A stretch of DNA of 36,848 bases. Origin: Denitrovibrio sp. (GTDB lineage Bacteria > Chrysiogenota > Deferribacteres > Deferribacterales > Geovibrionaceae). The stretch spans positions 1 to 36,848 of the forward strand of contig PKTM01000014.1 in assembly GCA_002869145.1 (NCBI GenBank), written 5' to 3'. Numbering within the stretch: the first letter of the stretch is position 1; every line of letters begins with the position of its first letter. The translations under genes were made by a program, and so were the position numbers. Under the pieces are notes generated by a model. That model ran no database searches, was not told the origin of the DNA, and was given only the letters and a program-made list of their open reading frames with translations. This document shows positions 15,777 to 25,014 of the stretch, one piece after another.

Positions 15777-15822
15777 GCCAGTATTTAATTGTCTTGATCA
15801 TGTGCGCCAGAGCCAGTATTTA
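15777..15822 (+). repeat. Pair of 11-bp direct repeats in the ald upstream region
   Basis: GCCAGTATTTA occurs at 15777-15787 and again at 15812-15822, 35 bases apart, between operator copy 3 and the sigma-54 promoter. A second factor or an architectural protein may bind here. The rest of the 365-base gap (15543-15907), notably 15636-15758, holds no ORF or motif I recognise. Confidence 0.4.
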
Positions 15823-15854
15823 TAAGACATTTAGCTGAATATATATAAAAAACA

Positions 15855-15870
15855 TGGCACACCAGTTGCT
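15855..15870 (+). promoter_or_regulatory. Sigma-54 promoter of alanine dehydrogenase
   Basis: TGGCAC-ACCAG-TTGCT matches the -24/-12 consensus, with the invariant GG and GC separated by exactly ten bases. The predicted start of transcription is near 15881, 27 bases before the ald ATG. The same extended form, ATGGCACA-N4-TTGCTTTTAT, occurs before the chemotaxis operon at 30000. Confidence 0.85.
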
Positions 15871-15907
15871 TTTATAACTTCAACTAATAATTCACTGAGG
15901 TATAAAA

Positions 15908-17020
15908 ATGATAGTAGGAATTTTGAAAGAGATAAAAAAGGATGAAAACAGAGTATGCATGACACCTGCCGGCGTGGAAGTAATGGTCAACGCAGGTCAC
16001 AAAGTTATGGTAGAGAATAATGCTGGACAAAATAGTGGGTTCACAAACAAGATGTATGTCCAGTCAGGGGCAGAGATAGCTGTTGATGCCGCTTCTGTAT
16101 ATGCCGCATGCGATATGGTTATGCATGTAAAAGAGCCGCAGCCTTCTGAGTACGGCATGATCCGAAAAGACCAGATAGTATTTACATATCTTCACCTCGC
16201 TGCGGACGAACAGCAGACAAATGGCCTAATAAAAAGCAATGCTGTCTGTATCGCATACGAAACCATCCAGAAAGAAGACGGTACACTCCCGCTGCTCACA
16301 CCTATGAGCGAGGTAGCAGGCAGGATGGCGGTTCAGGAAGGTGCGAAATATCTTGAAATGGCGTTCGGGGGTCACGGTGTTCTTCTCGGAGGAGTTCCCG
16401 GTGTGGAACCCGGAACAGTAGTTGTCATCGGCGGCGGCGTAGTGGGTACAAACGCTGCAAAGATGGCTTGCGGTCTTGGCGCAAAAGTTTACATTCTCGA
16501 CATGAATCTTGACAGGCTCAGATACCTCTCAGACGTTATGCCGAAAAACTGTATACCGCTTATGTCGAGCCCTGCAACAATTAGAAAGCTCATCGGTGAA
16601 GCTGATGTTGTTATCGGTGCAGTTCTGCTACCCGGAACAAAAGCTCCGAAGCTCATCACAAGGGAAATGCTCTCATTTATGCAGCCCGGCGCTGTATTAG
16701 TTGATGTTGCTATAGACCAGGGCGGATGCTTCGAAACATCAAAGCCTACAACACACTCAGAACCAACTTACGAAGTTGACGGCATTGTGCACTACTGTGT
16801 TGCCAACATGCCCGGTGCAGTCTCAAAAACATCCACAATGGCACTCACTAACGCAACATTTCCATACGCTCTTCAGATAGCTAACAAAGGGTGGAAAAAG
16901 GCGATGCAGGACAACAAAGAGATCGCTCTCGGAGCGAACATTATAAACGGCAAAATAACTTACGAAGGTGTGGCTGAGGCTTTTAACCTGCCATACACAG
17001 ACATAAACACACTTTTATAG
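15908..17020 (+). CDS. ald: Alanine dehydrogenase
   Basis: A 370-residue NAD-dependent enzyme that interconverts L-alanine with pyruvate, ammonia and NADH. The N-terminal substrate domain starts [16 protein letters not shown] and has [10 protein letters not shown] (catalytic Lys/Glu region) and FTYLHLAAD with the catalytic His. The nucleotide-binding domain has [14 protein letters not shown] near residue 172. [16 protein letters not shown] and [20 protein letters not shown] are family blocks. Length is normal. It stands alone, behind a sigma-54 promoter and three TyrR-box-like operators, next to the gene for an ACT-domain sigma-54 activator. Amino acid-induced alanine catabolism or nitrogen assimilation is the natural reading. 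It converges on yehW with a two-base gap. Confidence 0.95.
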   Translation: MIVGILKEIKKDENRVCMTPAGVEVMVNAGHKVMVENNAGQNSGFTNKMYVQSGAEIAVDAASVYAACDMVMHVKEPQPSEYGMIRKDQIVFTYLHLAADEQQTNGLIKSNAVCIAYETIQKEDGTLPLLTPMSEVAGRMAVQEGAKYLEMAFGGHGVLLGGVPGVEPGTVVVIGGGVVGTNAAKMACGLGAKVYILDMNLDRLRYLSDVMPKNCIPLMSSPATIRKLIGEADVVIGAVLLPGTKAPKLITREMLSFMQPGAVLVDVAIDQGGCFETSKPTTHSEPTYEVDGIVHYCVANMPGAVSKTSTMALTNATFPYALQIANKGWKKAMQDNKEIALGANIINGKITYEGVAEAFNLPYTDINTLL

Positions 17021-17022
17021 TG

Positions 17023-17751
17023 TCAGGCCGCTTTAAATGACGACAGTTTAGACACTGCCGCCAGAAGGAGCTGATCGGTAAAAACTGCTAAAAGAGCGAC
17101 ACAGACACCGCCTTGAAGCACATAATAGAAATTTTCATTAATAAGACCGGATACGATGGGTGCCCCGAAGCCGCCCGCGCCTATGGTGGCGCCTATCGTT
17201 GCCGTCCCTATGTTTATTATCACTGATGTTCTCACTCCGGCCATTATAATAGATGCCGCCATCGGCAGCTCTACCTTGAAAAGTATCTCCAGATCATACA
17301 TCCCAACCCCTCGTGCCGCCTCTTTGATCTCCGCATGGACTGATTCGATACCCGCTATGGTATTTCTGACAATAGGGAAAATGCCGTAAAATAAAAGAGC
17401 TATTATTGTGGGCTTTGCCCCGAACCCCACAAGAGGAACTGCCAATGCGAGAACTGCAACAGGTGGAAACGTCTGGCCTACAGATGCAAGCATGTTTACC
17501 ACAGGGAGAAATTCCCGTCCGGCTCGTCTGGTTACAAATATTCCACAAAAAACACCAAACAAGGTTGCTAGTGACGATGATGTAGCCACCAGAAAAATAT
17601 GGTCATAGGTGAGTTTAATAAAACTGGAACGAAGGTAAAAAACTCCATCTGCGTCAAAATTACCACCATATATATTAGAGAGATATGTCAGTCCGCCAAC
17701 AGTAAGCACAAGCATCACACCTGTTATATAAAGTCTTCCCCGCCTATCCAT
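17023..17751 (-). CDS. yehW: Glycine betaine/osmoprotectant ABC permease, YehW-like
   Basis: A 242-residue inner-membrane permease of the BPD_transp_1 family, close to E. coli YehW (243 residues). It has an N-terminal membrane helix, then about five more. The coupling motif is EAARGVGMYDLEILFKVELPMA near residue 145, followed by GGFGAPIVSGL. It overlaps the ATPase stop by eight bases and is the last gene of the osmF-yehY-yehX-yehW operon. Known for the family: pairs with a second permease in low-affinity betaine import; its exact compatible solute here is not determined. Confidence 0.88.
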   Translation of the reverse strand: MDRRGRLYITGVMLVLTVGGLTYLSNIYGGNFDADGVFYLRSSFIKLTYDHIFLVATSSSLATLFGVFCGIFVTRRAGREFLPVVNMLASVGQTFPPVAVLALAVPLVGFGAKPTIIALLFYGIFPIVRNTIAGIESVHAEIKEAARGVGMYDLEILFKVELPMAASIIMAGVRTSVIINIGTATIGATIGAGGFGAPIVSGLINENFYYVLQGGVCVALLAVFTDQLLLAAVSKLSSFKAA

Positions 17752-18829
17752 TGCCTGACTCCAGTATGCTCTGTAAGCTTATTTCGCCTATCACCAAATC
17801 ATCTTCTGAAACAGGCAGAACCACCACACCGTTCATAACAAGCTTTGAAAGAGCATCTTTCAGTGTGGTATCGGTTGAAAGACAGTACTGCTCGCTGCTT
17901 GCCCTATGCATAAAATCTTTAACTTCGGCACTCCCGTCCAGCTTAGCACTTTTCGAAAGCCATCCGGTAAACCTGCCGTTTTCATCTGTCACCCACAGAT
18001 AAACTTTGTCACAAAAAAGACCTATAACATCACTAATCTTGTCACGCTCTTTAACAGTGCTTACTTTACTGGATATATCTTTCACAAACATTCTGGTGAG
18101 GTTTTTAAGTGCTCTGTCAATGCCGATGAATTCTTCTGTAAACTTATCAGCGGGGTTGTTTAAGATATTTTCAGGTGTGTCATACTGCACAACACGCCCG
18201 TCTTTCATTATAGCTATCTTAGTGGCGAGCCGTACCGCCTCGTCTATGTCGTGGGTCACAAAAACAACTGTCTTTTTAAGTTTTTTCTGTATTCGCAAAA
18301 GGCCTTTCTGCAGAGCCTCTCTGGTCACCGGATCAAGAGCGCCAAACGGCTCATCCATAAGCAGAATGTCCGCATCGGCGGCCAAAGCTCTTGCTACGCC
18401 TACCCTTTGCGCCTCTCCACCGGAAAGCTGATGAGGATATTTATCTGCATAGTCAGATCCTAACTCCACCAGACTAAGAAGCTCATTAACCTGTTTATCT
18501 ATCCTGCTGTTTTCCCACTTCAAAAGCCTTGGCACCACAGCGATATTGTCACTAACACTCATATGCGGAAAAAGCCCCACGCTTTGAATAACGTAGCCTA
18601 TACCACGCCTGAGTATCTCCGGCTTCTGTTTTTTAACATCCAGCCCATCAGTAAAAATTTCTCCGCCGGAAGGTTCGATAAGCCTGTTTATCATCTTAAG
18701 CGTAGTGGACTTACCACACCCCGAAGGGCCTATCAAAACGCAGAAGTCGCCTTTATCTATTTTAAGCGAGACACCGTCAACAGCTGTATCTTCACCATAT
18801 TTCTTAGTCACATTTTTAAGTTCTATCAT
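17744..18829 (-). CDS. yehX: Glycine betaine/osmoprotectant ABC ATPase with CBS pair, YehX/OpuCA-like
   Basis: A 361-residue ATPase. Walker A is GPSGCGKST near residue 34, the signature is LSGGEAQRVG near 135, and Walker B is ILLMDEPFGALD; the switch His is in VFVTHDIDEAV. Residues 250-361 form a tandem CBS domain (VSTVKERDKISDVIGLF, then DTTLKDALSKLVMNGVVVLPV). CBS pairs sense ionic strength or nucleotides in OpuA/OpuC-type ATPases. E. coli YehX is about 50 residues shorter, so the CBS region makes this more OpuCA-like. It overlaps the preceding permease by 14 bases. Confidence 0.9.
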   Translation of the reverse strand: MIELKNVTKKYGEDTAVDGVSLKIDKGDFCVLIGPSGCGKSTTLKMINRLIEPSGGEIFTDGLDVKKQKPEILRRGIGYVIQSVGLFPHMSVSDNIAVVPRLLKWENSRIDKQVNELLSLVELGSDYADKYPHQLSGGEAQRVGVARALAADADILLMDEPFGALDPVTREALQKGLLRIQKKLKKTVVFVTHDIDEAVRLATKIAIMKDGRVVQYDTPENILNNPADKFTEEFIGIDRALKNLTRMFVKDISSKVSTVKERDKISDVIGLFCDKVYLWVTDENGRFTGWLSKSAKLDGSAEVKDFMHRASSEQYCLSTDTTLKDALSKLVMNGVVVLPVSEDDLVIGEISLQSILESGNG

Positions 18830-19982
18830 TATGAGCCCCTTTGCTGAGTGAAATAGTCAGCTGCATTATACTGTCTGCTAAAACAGCCAGAACTATCGTC
18901 GGTATTGTTCCAAGCATAATAAGCGGAACAGCGGACTGACCTAGCCCCTGAAAAATGAATATACCCATCCCGCCTGCACCGATAAGCGACACAACCGCCG
19001 TGTTGCCTATGGACTGAACCAGAGCCACACGTATACCGTTTAAGATAACGGGCATAGTGAGGGGAAGTTCAACTTTTACAAGCATATACATACTTGTCAT
19101 CCCCATCCCGCGTGCGGCCTCTCGAACACCATCGTCTATATTCTTCACGCCTTCGTAAGTGTTTCTTACTATTGGAAGCAGCGAATAAAGAAACAGTGCT
19201 ATAACAGCAGGAGCCCACCCTATGCCGGAGATACCTGCTGATTTCAGCATAGCAGAGTTAGTCGCCAGCCATGCAAGCGGCGCCATAAGAAGACCAAAAA
19301 GCGCAATGCTCGGAATAGTCTGCACAATATTTAATACATCAAAAATACCTGAACCAGCAGAATCTCTCTTAGCAGAAAAGATACCCAGTGGAACCCCTGC
19401 CAAACATGCTAAAAGTATTGAACCTACAGAGATCATAAGGTGTACAACTATCTCTTTTTTGAATCTCTCGGCGTAGTTGATGTACTCCTGCATAACAGAC
19501 ATGCTGTCTATAAAACCCGAAAAAACTATTACCGCAAGAGGTATGAAAATAATAGAAGTGTATAAAAACCGGATAGATTGCCTTTTCTCTGTTGTGTAAG
19601 CTTGAAGATATAAAAGCATACAGCCCAGAAACAAAAGCCAGTAGCCTGTACTGAACGAAACTCTTGCGTAGCTGCTCTCCTCCATCACGTTTGAAGCGAA
19701 AAAAGCTGAACTCACAGTGACATATACCAACACGGTAGAAACCGCTGACAACCTTAACACATTTCCATAAGCAAAATTAAGTTTACCCGAAAAAAGCACT
19801 AATATAAATGTCGCAACGATAATAATGACAGACCAGACACCAAGGGGATAAAAAGCAGAAACAGAATCGCCCGGCATAAGCCTGTTAGCTTTCTCAAGCA
19901 GAAATGTGGGGAAAAACAACCCTGCGAAACAGAACAAACAAGCCAGTATGTCTACTCCGCAGGGCTTTATCCTTTCAGGCAT
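18816..19982 (-). CDS. yehY: Glycine betaine/osmoprotectant ABC permease with extra N-terminal membrane domain, YehY-like
   Basis: A 388-residue permease. The C-terminal 200 residues are the usual BPD_transp_1 domain, with EAARGMGMTSMYMLVKVELPLTM and GGMGIFIFQGLG. The N-terminal 190 residues hold about five to six additional hydrophobic helices and no recognised catalytic motif. E. coli YehY has the same two-part build and length (about 385 residues). The start overlaps the binding-protein stop by one base (TAATG), so translation is coupled. Together with the 242-residue partner it completes the transporter. Confidence 0.88.
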   Translation of the reverse strand: MPERIKPCGVDILACLFCFAGLFFPTFLLEKANRLMPGDSVSAFYPLGVWSVIIIVATFILVLFSGKLNFAYGNVLRLSAVSTVLVYVTVSSAFFASNVMEESSYARVSFSTGYWLLFLGCMLLYLQAYTTEKRQSIRFLYTSIIFIPLAVIVFSGFIDSMSVMQEYINYAERFKKEIVVHLMISVGSILLACLAGVPLGIFSAKRDSAGSGIFDVLNIVQTIPSIALFGLLMAPLAWLATNSAMLKSAGISGIGWAPAVIALFLYSLLPIVRNTYEGVKNIDDGVREAARGMGMTSMYMLVKVELPLTMPVILNGIRVALVQSIGNTAVVSLIGAGGMGIFIFQGLGQSAVPLIMLGTIPTIVLAVLADSIMQLTISLSKGAHNDRT

Positions 19983-20899
19983 TATTTATTGATAAAACCG
20001 TTGTCCTGCAGATAAGTCTTTGCCATTTTGGCAGCAGGAACTCCATAAACAACCACTTTTGCATTAAGTCCCTGAAGGGTTTCCAGATCAAGGGTTGCAA
20101 AAACCGCATTTAATTTTGATTCTATTTGAGGATATGCTTTCAGAGTCTCCTCTCTGATAATAGGTGCCGGAGCATAAACAGGCTGAACCTCTTTGGTATC
20201 TTCCAGTATGCGAAGCCCCAGAGCCATTATGGCACCGTCTGTTCCGTAGGCCATGGCAAAATTAACCCCGCTGGTTCCCTGAGCCAGAGCTTTCTCTGTC
20301 TGTGCGGTGTTGCCTCCGGACAGTATCACAAGCTGATCGTCTTCGACATTAAACCCGTAAGCTTCCTCAAAGGCAGGAAGAGTATCAGGTCTGGTTGCAA
20401 ACTCTTCCGAAACTGCCATTTTCACTTGTTTGCCTTCGTTTACATATCTGGCCATATCTTCAAGAGTTTTAACGTTGTTCGCTTTTGCAAATTTATCTGT
20501 AACAGCTATGGCCCATGTATTATTTGCAGATGCCGGCTGGAGCCAGACAATTTTATTGTGCTTATAATCAAGTTTCTTTACATCGTCATAGCCATTTTGC
20601 CAGTTTTTATATGCAGTTTTGTCTGCATCCTTAAAAATGTATGCACCGTTGCCTGTGTATTCTGGATAAATATCGATCTGACCTTTGGTGATAGCCTGTC
20701 TGACAATGTTTGTGGGTCCAAGCTCTGTCTTATTTTCCACAGGTATCCCTGAGTCTTTTAAAACAAGAACTATCATATTGCCAAGCAGCGCGCCTTCTGT
20801 GTCTATCTTTGAACCTACCCGTACAGGTTCTGCATAAACTATTGCTGACATAAACATTAATGTGAATGTTAAAACAAATATTTTCGAAAAGTTTTTCAT
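19982..20899 (-). CDS. osmF: Glycine betaine/osmoprotectant-binding protein, OsmF (YehZ)-like
   Basis: A 305-residue periplasmic binding protein of the OpuAC family, the same length as E. coli OsmF. The signal peptide ends at VYA/EP near residue 24, with no lipobox. DIYPEYTGNGAYIF near residue 80 is the family block that lines the ligand pocket, and SANNTWAIAVTDKFA and GFNVEDDQLVILSGGNTAQTEKAL are also typical. Several Trp and Tyr residues could form the usual cation-pi cage. It is the first gene of a four-gene operon. TGGAAA-N16-TATAAT lies upstream at 20924-20951. Confidence 0.9.
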   Translation of the reverse strand: MKNFSKIFVLTFTLMFMSAIVYAEPVRVGSKIDTEGALLGNMIVLVLKDSGIPVENKTELGPTNIVRQAITKGQIDIYPEYTGNGAYIFKDADKTAYKNWQNGYDDVKKLDYKHNKIVWLQPASANNTWAIAVTDKFAKANNVKTLEDMARYVNEGKQVKMAVSEEFATRPDTLPAFEEAYGFNVEDDQLVILSGGNTAQTEKALAQGTSGVNFAMAYGTDGAIMALGLRILEDTKEVQPVYAPAPIIREETLKAYPQIESKLNAVFATLDLETLQGLNAKVVVYGVPAAKMAKTYLQDNGFINK

Positions 20900-20923
20900 A
20901 AAAGACCCCCTATTACTTATTAT

Positions 20924-20951
20924 ATTATAAAGTATGGATAGTATATTTCCA
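20924..20951 (-). promoter_or_regulatory. Putative sigma-70 promoter of the osmF-yehYXW operon
   Basis: On the minus strand TGGAAA and TATAAT are 16 bases apart, 25 bases before the osmF start. The -10 is perfect and the -35 matches four of six bases. Confidence 0.45.
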
Positions 20952-21065
20952 GACGTAATTGGTAATATTTTACATTTCAGCAGCTCTTTAGCTCCGCTGT
21001 TACCCGTCTATTGCTTTAAAAATGACTGTTTGGTAATATAGCGCATTAAAAAACGAGGATACGAC

Positions 21066-21404
21066 ATGAGCGAACTTCCAAAATGCCCCAAATGCGCCTG
21101 TGAATATACATACGAGGACAGAGGCCTTATAATATGCCCTGAGTGCGCACACGAATGGACAGCATCAGAAGCAGCTGAAGAAGCTGAGGCGGGCATAAAA
21201 AAAGATGCAAATGGAAACATTCTGCAAGACGGCGATTCTGTAACCGTAATAAAAGACCTGAAGGTGAAGGGGTCCTCACTTGTAGTAAAGGTTGGTACAA
21301 AAGTGAAAAATATCCGTCTGGTCGATGGCGACCACGACATAGACTGCAAGATAGACGGCATAGGCGCCATGAAACTGAAAACAGAATTTGTTAAAAAAAT
21401 ATAG
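21066..21404 (+). CDS. PhnA/YjdM-family zinc-ribbon protein
   Basis: A 112-residue protein of the PhnA (YjdM) family. The N-terminal zinc ribbon has CPKC (Cys9, Cys12) and CPEC in [10 protein letters not shown]. The C-terminal 70 residues form the PhnA beta domain, with [22 protein letters not shown] and KGTKVKN-like elements. The old name, alkylphosphonate uptake protein, is not supported by function in most relatives, and no phn genes are nearby. It is the first gene of a tight three-gene group, seven bases ahead of the aldolase. Confidence 0.92.
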   Translation: MSELPKCPKCACEYTYEDRGLIICPECAHEWTASEAAEEAEAGIKKDANGNILQDGDSVTVIKDLKVKGSSLVVKVGTKVKNIRLVDGDHDIDCKIDGIGAMKLKTEFVKKI

Positions 21405-21411
21405 GTGTAAA

Positions 21412-22056
21412 ATGCTCCTGAAAAAAGCGAGAGAACAGCTTGTAGAATACGGCAAAAAACTTGTAACCACCGGACTAACCAGTGGTACGGGTGGAAACCT
21501 TAGCATATACGACCGAGAATCTGGCTATGTTGCTGTGACACCCTCAGGTATGGACTATTTCGATATTAAACCGCAAGACATTGTCATCACAGATATAAAC
21601 GGAGAAAAAATTGAGGGTGAAAATAAAGCTACAAGCGAACTATCTTTTCATTTGGCACTTTATAAGCACCGCAGCGACATAAACGCTGTTGTGCACACCC
21701 ACTCAAGCTTTGCAACCACTGTGGCATGCCTCGGGCTGGAACTCCCCGCCGTACACTACATGGTGGCTTTTAGCGGAAACAAAGTACCGCTTGCACCCTA
21801 TGCCACTTTCGGAACTGATGAACTGGCTGAAAACATTATAAACTCAATAGGTTCATGCAACGCTGTACTGCTTGCAAACCACGGCCTAGTAACTGTCTCC
21901 GGCAATCTGCCTTCGGCATTTGCAGCAGCCGAAGAGATAGAATTTACCGCACGCATCTATATTCAGGCAAAAAGCGCAGGCGAGCCTGTTATAATCTCTG
22001 ACAAAGAGATGCAGACCGTTATTGAAAAATTTAAATGGTACGGGCAGAAGAAGTAA
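21412..22056 (+). CDS. Class II aldolase/adducin family protein (fuculose-phosphate aldolase-like)
   Basis: A 214-residue zinc-dependent aldolase. I start at the ATG at 21412, which has AGGTG upstream; an in-frame start at 21388 overlaps phnA and lacks a ribosome site. The zinc site HTHSSFATTVA near residue 92 and a further His in LANHGLVTVSG are present, and the catalytic Glu is in KATSELSFHLALYKH. SGTGGNLS near residue 27 is the phosphate-binding loop. Relatives cleave fuculose 1-phosphate, methylthioribulose phosphate or similar sugars. With no sugar kinase or isomerase nearby, the substrate is not assigned. Confidence 0.9.
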   Translation: MLLKKAREQLVEYGKKLVTTGLTSGTGGNLSIYDRESGYVAVTPSGMDYFDIKPQDIVITDINGEKIEGENKATSELSFHLALYKHRSDINAVVHTHSSFATTVACLGLELPAVHYMVAFSGNKVPLAPYATFGTDELAENIINSIGSCNAVLLANHGLVTVSGNLPSAFAAAEEIEFTARIYIQAKSAGEPVIISDKEMQTVIEKFKWYGQKK

Positions 22057-22062
22057 CTATTT

Positions 22063-23304
22063 ATGCATAAATACGATGTTGTTGTCATAGGGGGCGGACC
22101 TGCTGGGCTTATGGCCGCCGGAACTGCCGGAGAAAAAGGTGCAAAAGTTCTGGTAATAGAAAAGATGTGTTCATTAGGCCGTAAGCTTCTCATAAGCGGC
22201 AGCGGCAGATGCAACATAACAAACACCATCGACAAAACATCCGAATTTGTAAGCCACTTCGGCAGAAAGGGGCGATTTTTATATCAGGCCATTAACAGCT
22301 TCAACACCTCAAGCACAGTTCAGTTCTTTAACTCAAGGGGACTTGCCACTGTTGTAGATAAAGATATAAAGGTTTTCCCAGCATCAGATATGGCTTTAGA
22401 AGTTCTGTCTGTACTTACCAGATACGTAAAAGAAAGCGGTGTCGATATACGTCAAGGCGCTATCATTAAAAGTATTCAAGCTGAAGATGGTTTCACCATA
22501 TCACTGCCAAACGACACTATTAATTCCAAAGCACTCATCATAGCCACAGGCGGGATGTCATACCCTAAAACCGGCTCCACCGGAGACGGCTACAAATATG
22601 CGCAGGTTCTTGGACACACCATTGTTAAGCCTTCCCCTGCCCTTGTCCCTGTTATAGTTAAAGACCCATGGGTAAAGGAGCTTCAGGGGCTTTCTATCAG
22701 AAATGCGGAGCTTTCGATATATATTGACGGAAAAAAGTCAGCTTCTGACATACAAGATGCAGTTTTCACAGAAAACGGACTCTCCGGCCCTGCGGTGTAT
22801 AACCTCACACGCATGATAGATATTACAGCAAAAGATATGACTCTGGTGATAGACATGTACCCAAACACTGAATACCATGAACTGGACATCCAGATAGCAC
22901 AGTATGTACAAGAAAATGCCCGTAAAACTTTAAAAAATACACTTGATAAATTTTTCCCTCCGAAACTGCTAATGCTGGCTATTAAAATGAGCGGTGCAGA
23001 CCCAGAAATGCGTGCAGGCAGTTTGAACAAAGCCACACGTAAAAAACTGGTAAATATACTTAAAAATCTCAGTTTTAAAATAGAAAGATTCGCCGGGTTT
23101 GAAAGAGCAGTGGTAACATCAGGGGGAGTAAGCCTGAAAGAGATAGACGGGAAAACTATGATGTCTAAAATTGTAAAAAACTTATATTTTGCAGGTGAAG
23201 TGATGGACATCGATGGACCCACAGGCGGCTTCAACCTTCAGGTGTCCTGGAGCACAGGACGATTAGCAGGAACCAGTGCAGCATTAAAAGCCGTTCAGTC
23301 TTAA
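22063..23304 (+). CDS. HI0933/BaiN-family NAD(P)/FAD-dependent oxidoreductase
   Basis: A 413-residue flavoprotein. The N-terminal FAD-binding fold has VVVIGGGPAGLMAAGTAG near residue 5 and VLVIEK. GRKLLISGSGRCNITNT near 45, IATGGMSYPKTGSTGDGY near 165 and GEVMDIDGPTGGFNLQ near 380 are the HI0933 family signatures. The physiological substrate of most members is unknown; BaiN was linked to bile-acid reduction in clostridia, which does not transfer here. It starts six bases after the aldolase and closes the phnA-aldolase-flavoprotein operon. It converges on the diguanylate cyclase with a nine-base gap. Confidence 0.92.
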   Translation: MHKYDVVVIGGGPAGLMAAGTAGEKGAKVLVIEKMCSLGRKLLISGSGRCNITNTIDKTSEFVSHFGRKGRFLYQAINSFNTSSTVQFFNSRGLATVVDKDIKVFPASDMALEVLSVLTRYVKESGVDIRQGAIIKSIQAEDGFTISLPNDTINSKALIIATGGMSYPKTGSTGDGYKYAQVLGHTIVKPSPALVPVIVKDPWVKELQGLSIRNAELSIYIDGKKSASDIQDAVFTENGLSGPAVYNLTRMIDITAKDMTLVIDMYPNTEYHELDIQIAQYVQENARKTLKNTLDKFFPPKLLMLAIKMSGADPEMRAGSLNKATRKKLVNILKNLSFKIERFAGFERAVVTSGGVSLKEIDGKTMMSKIVKNLYFAGEVMDIDGPTGGFNLQVSWSTGRLAGTSAALKAVQS

Positions 23305-23313
23305 TATGTCTGT

Positions 23314-24870
23314 TCAGGAGTCCTTTAAAATAACGATATTGCGTCCATTTTCTTTTGCACTGTAAAGAGCTTCATCAGCTCTTTTAAAAGCTTGCTGAGC
23401 ATCCTCGCCATTTTTCCTGATAGATATACCAGCACTACACGTTACTTTTGTGTTTAGTTCAAAATCATGCTCCGCTGTAAGTCTTCTCAGCTTCTCTGCG
23501 ATACTTAAAAGAACTTTTTTGTTCAGATCAAAAATAATAAGGCAGAACTCATCACCGCCCCATCTGGTAAGAAAATCTGTGTCACGGATATTCTCCAGAA
23601 CTATTTTTGTAAAATCCGTAAGCACTTTGTCACCTATGACGTGCCCAAAGGTATCGTTAATCTCTTTGAAATTATCCAGATCCACCATAATTATCCCAAA
23701 ACCGACATCGGTCTTTAGAAACAGATCAACCTTTTCATCGAAATATCTTCTATTATAAGCTCCAGTAAGAGGGTCTGTGTATACAGTGCCTGAAAGCTCT
23801 CCAATGGTTTCCTTCATATCCTTTGTAGCATTTTTCAGACTGGCTATCTCCTTAACCCTTTTATCGTAAATATCTGCACAATATCTGGAAAACCAGAATG
23901 AAAACATAAACGCAAAAATTGCTGAAAAAATATAAAAAATAATACTTATAATAAACTGCTGAAGATGAATCTTATTAAGGTATGAAGTATTGATTTTATA
24001 CAAAGCATAAAAATATCTGTCATTGTTAAGGCTGATTATTTTCCCAATAGCATGTTCTGATTTATATACACTCGACTTTTCTTTTTGATCTTTCAGAAAA
24101 GGAAAATCTGTAAATATATTGGCGTTCACTTTTCTGTTTTTTGCAAACTGCTTGGACTTGTCAGGATGCAGAATATAGTTGCCCCTGGAATCCGAGATGA
24201 AAACATCTACAACATCAAGGGATTTAAAACCGTGCAAAAAGTAGTCTGCAAAATAGTTAATTATAACGATTCCATGTTTTTCACCGTTTTTGTACACGGG
24301 GGTTGCCACTCTTATGACAGGCTTGTACGGAACCTCTATAAGCTGAAATTCTATGTTCAGATCAAGCTCAGATATCCAAACTTACCCTTCATCAAGCGCC
24401 ATGGTCTCTTTGAAATAATACAGGTGAGCCTTGTTCTGCAATCGATCTTCGCTAACAAGCTCAACAGTGTCACCTTTATTTGGTCTTTCAACACGAATAA
24501 TCTCCTGCCCGTTTTCGTCTATGTACCTGAACTGGGTAATGCTCTGAAGCATTTCAGCGAAGATAATCATCTCTTTCTGATATTGTTTCATAACCTCTCC
24601 GGAAAGAAGATTAGCGCCTTGATTATTTTTCTCGGATATAAATCTGGCAGTAAGGCTAAGAGTGTTTTTTAAATCACCTATTTCTTTTTTCAGCATTCCT
24701 TCTGATTGAGCAAGTTTAGAGGTTATTACCTCGTTAACGTTGGCTTGAGCCTGATTCACTCTTACAATGTAATTTGTAAAAGATGAAGCAAAGCTTATAG
24801 CAAGCCCAAATAGAAACACTGCTAAAAAAACCTTGACCCTCGTTGACAATGATTGGAAGAGCTTAGCCAT
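23314..24870 (-). pseudogene. dCache-GGDEF diguanylate cyclase, interrupted by in-frame TAA
   Basis: A membrane diguanylate cyclase of 518 codons. The first membrane helix (12-33) is followed by a periplasmic dCache sensor with FRYIDENGQEIIRVERPN and NKAHLYYF. Codon 163 (24382-24384) is TAA, lying between ETMALDEG and VWISELDLNIEF. These two pieces are adjacent parts of the standard dCache motif (G-E/Q-V-Y-I-S-x-L-D-L-N), so only one codon is changed. The second helix is at about 305-327. The GGDEF domain is complete: GGDEF at 438-442, with the inhibitory RxxD (RDTD) five residues before it. An ATG at 24309 lies past the stop and would leave a protein without the first helix. It would make c-di-GMP in response to a periplasmic ligand if expressed whole. 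Confidence 0.88.
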
Positions 24871-24980
24871 ATATACGCCCTGTTATTATTTTTAACTATA
24901 CTATAGTGATTATAATGCATATTTCAATGAATTATACTTTTTTCCTCTTTATTTAGTGAAAAATACCTATTGAAATAGTA

Positions 24981-25003
24981 CTAATTAGTAATATATTAAT
25001 TAG
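24981..25003. promoter_or_regulatory. Putative MarR operator
   Basis: CTAATTA and TAATTAG form seven-base arms around a nine-base spacer. It overlaps a likely -10 (TATATT), with TTGAAA 16 bases ahead of it, and ends just before the GGAGG of the marR gene. Autorepression is the common arrangement in this family. Confidence 0.6.
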
Positions 25004-25014
25004 CGGAGGATGAG

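Noticed and set aside
20126-20752. Plus-strand 208-residue open frame opposite osmF
   Set aside because: Shadow of the conserved binding-protein gene; Cys/Phe-rich composition without domain resemblance.
20955-20975. Fourth TyrR-box-like site near TGGTAATATTTTACA before osmF
   Set aside because: The arms do not match TTACCA and the spacing is not six bases.
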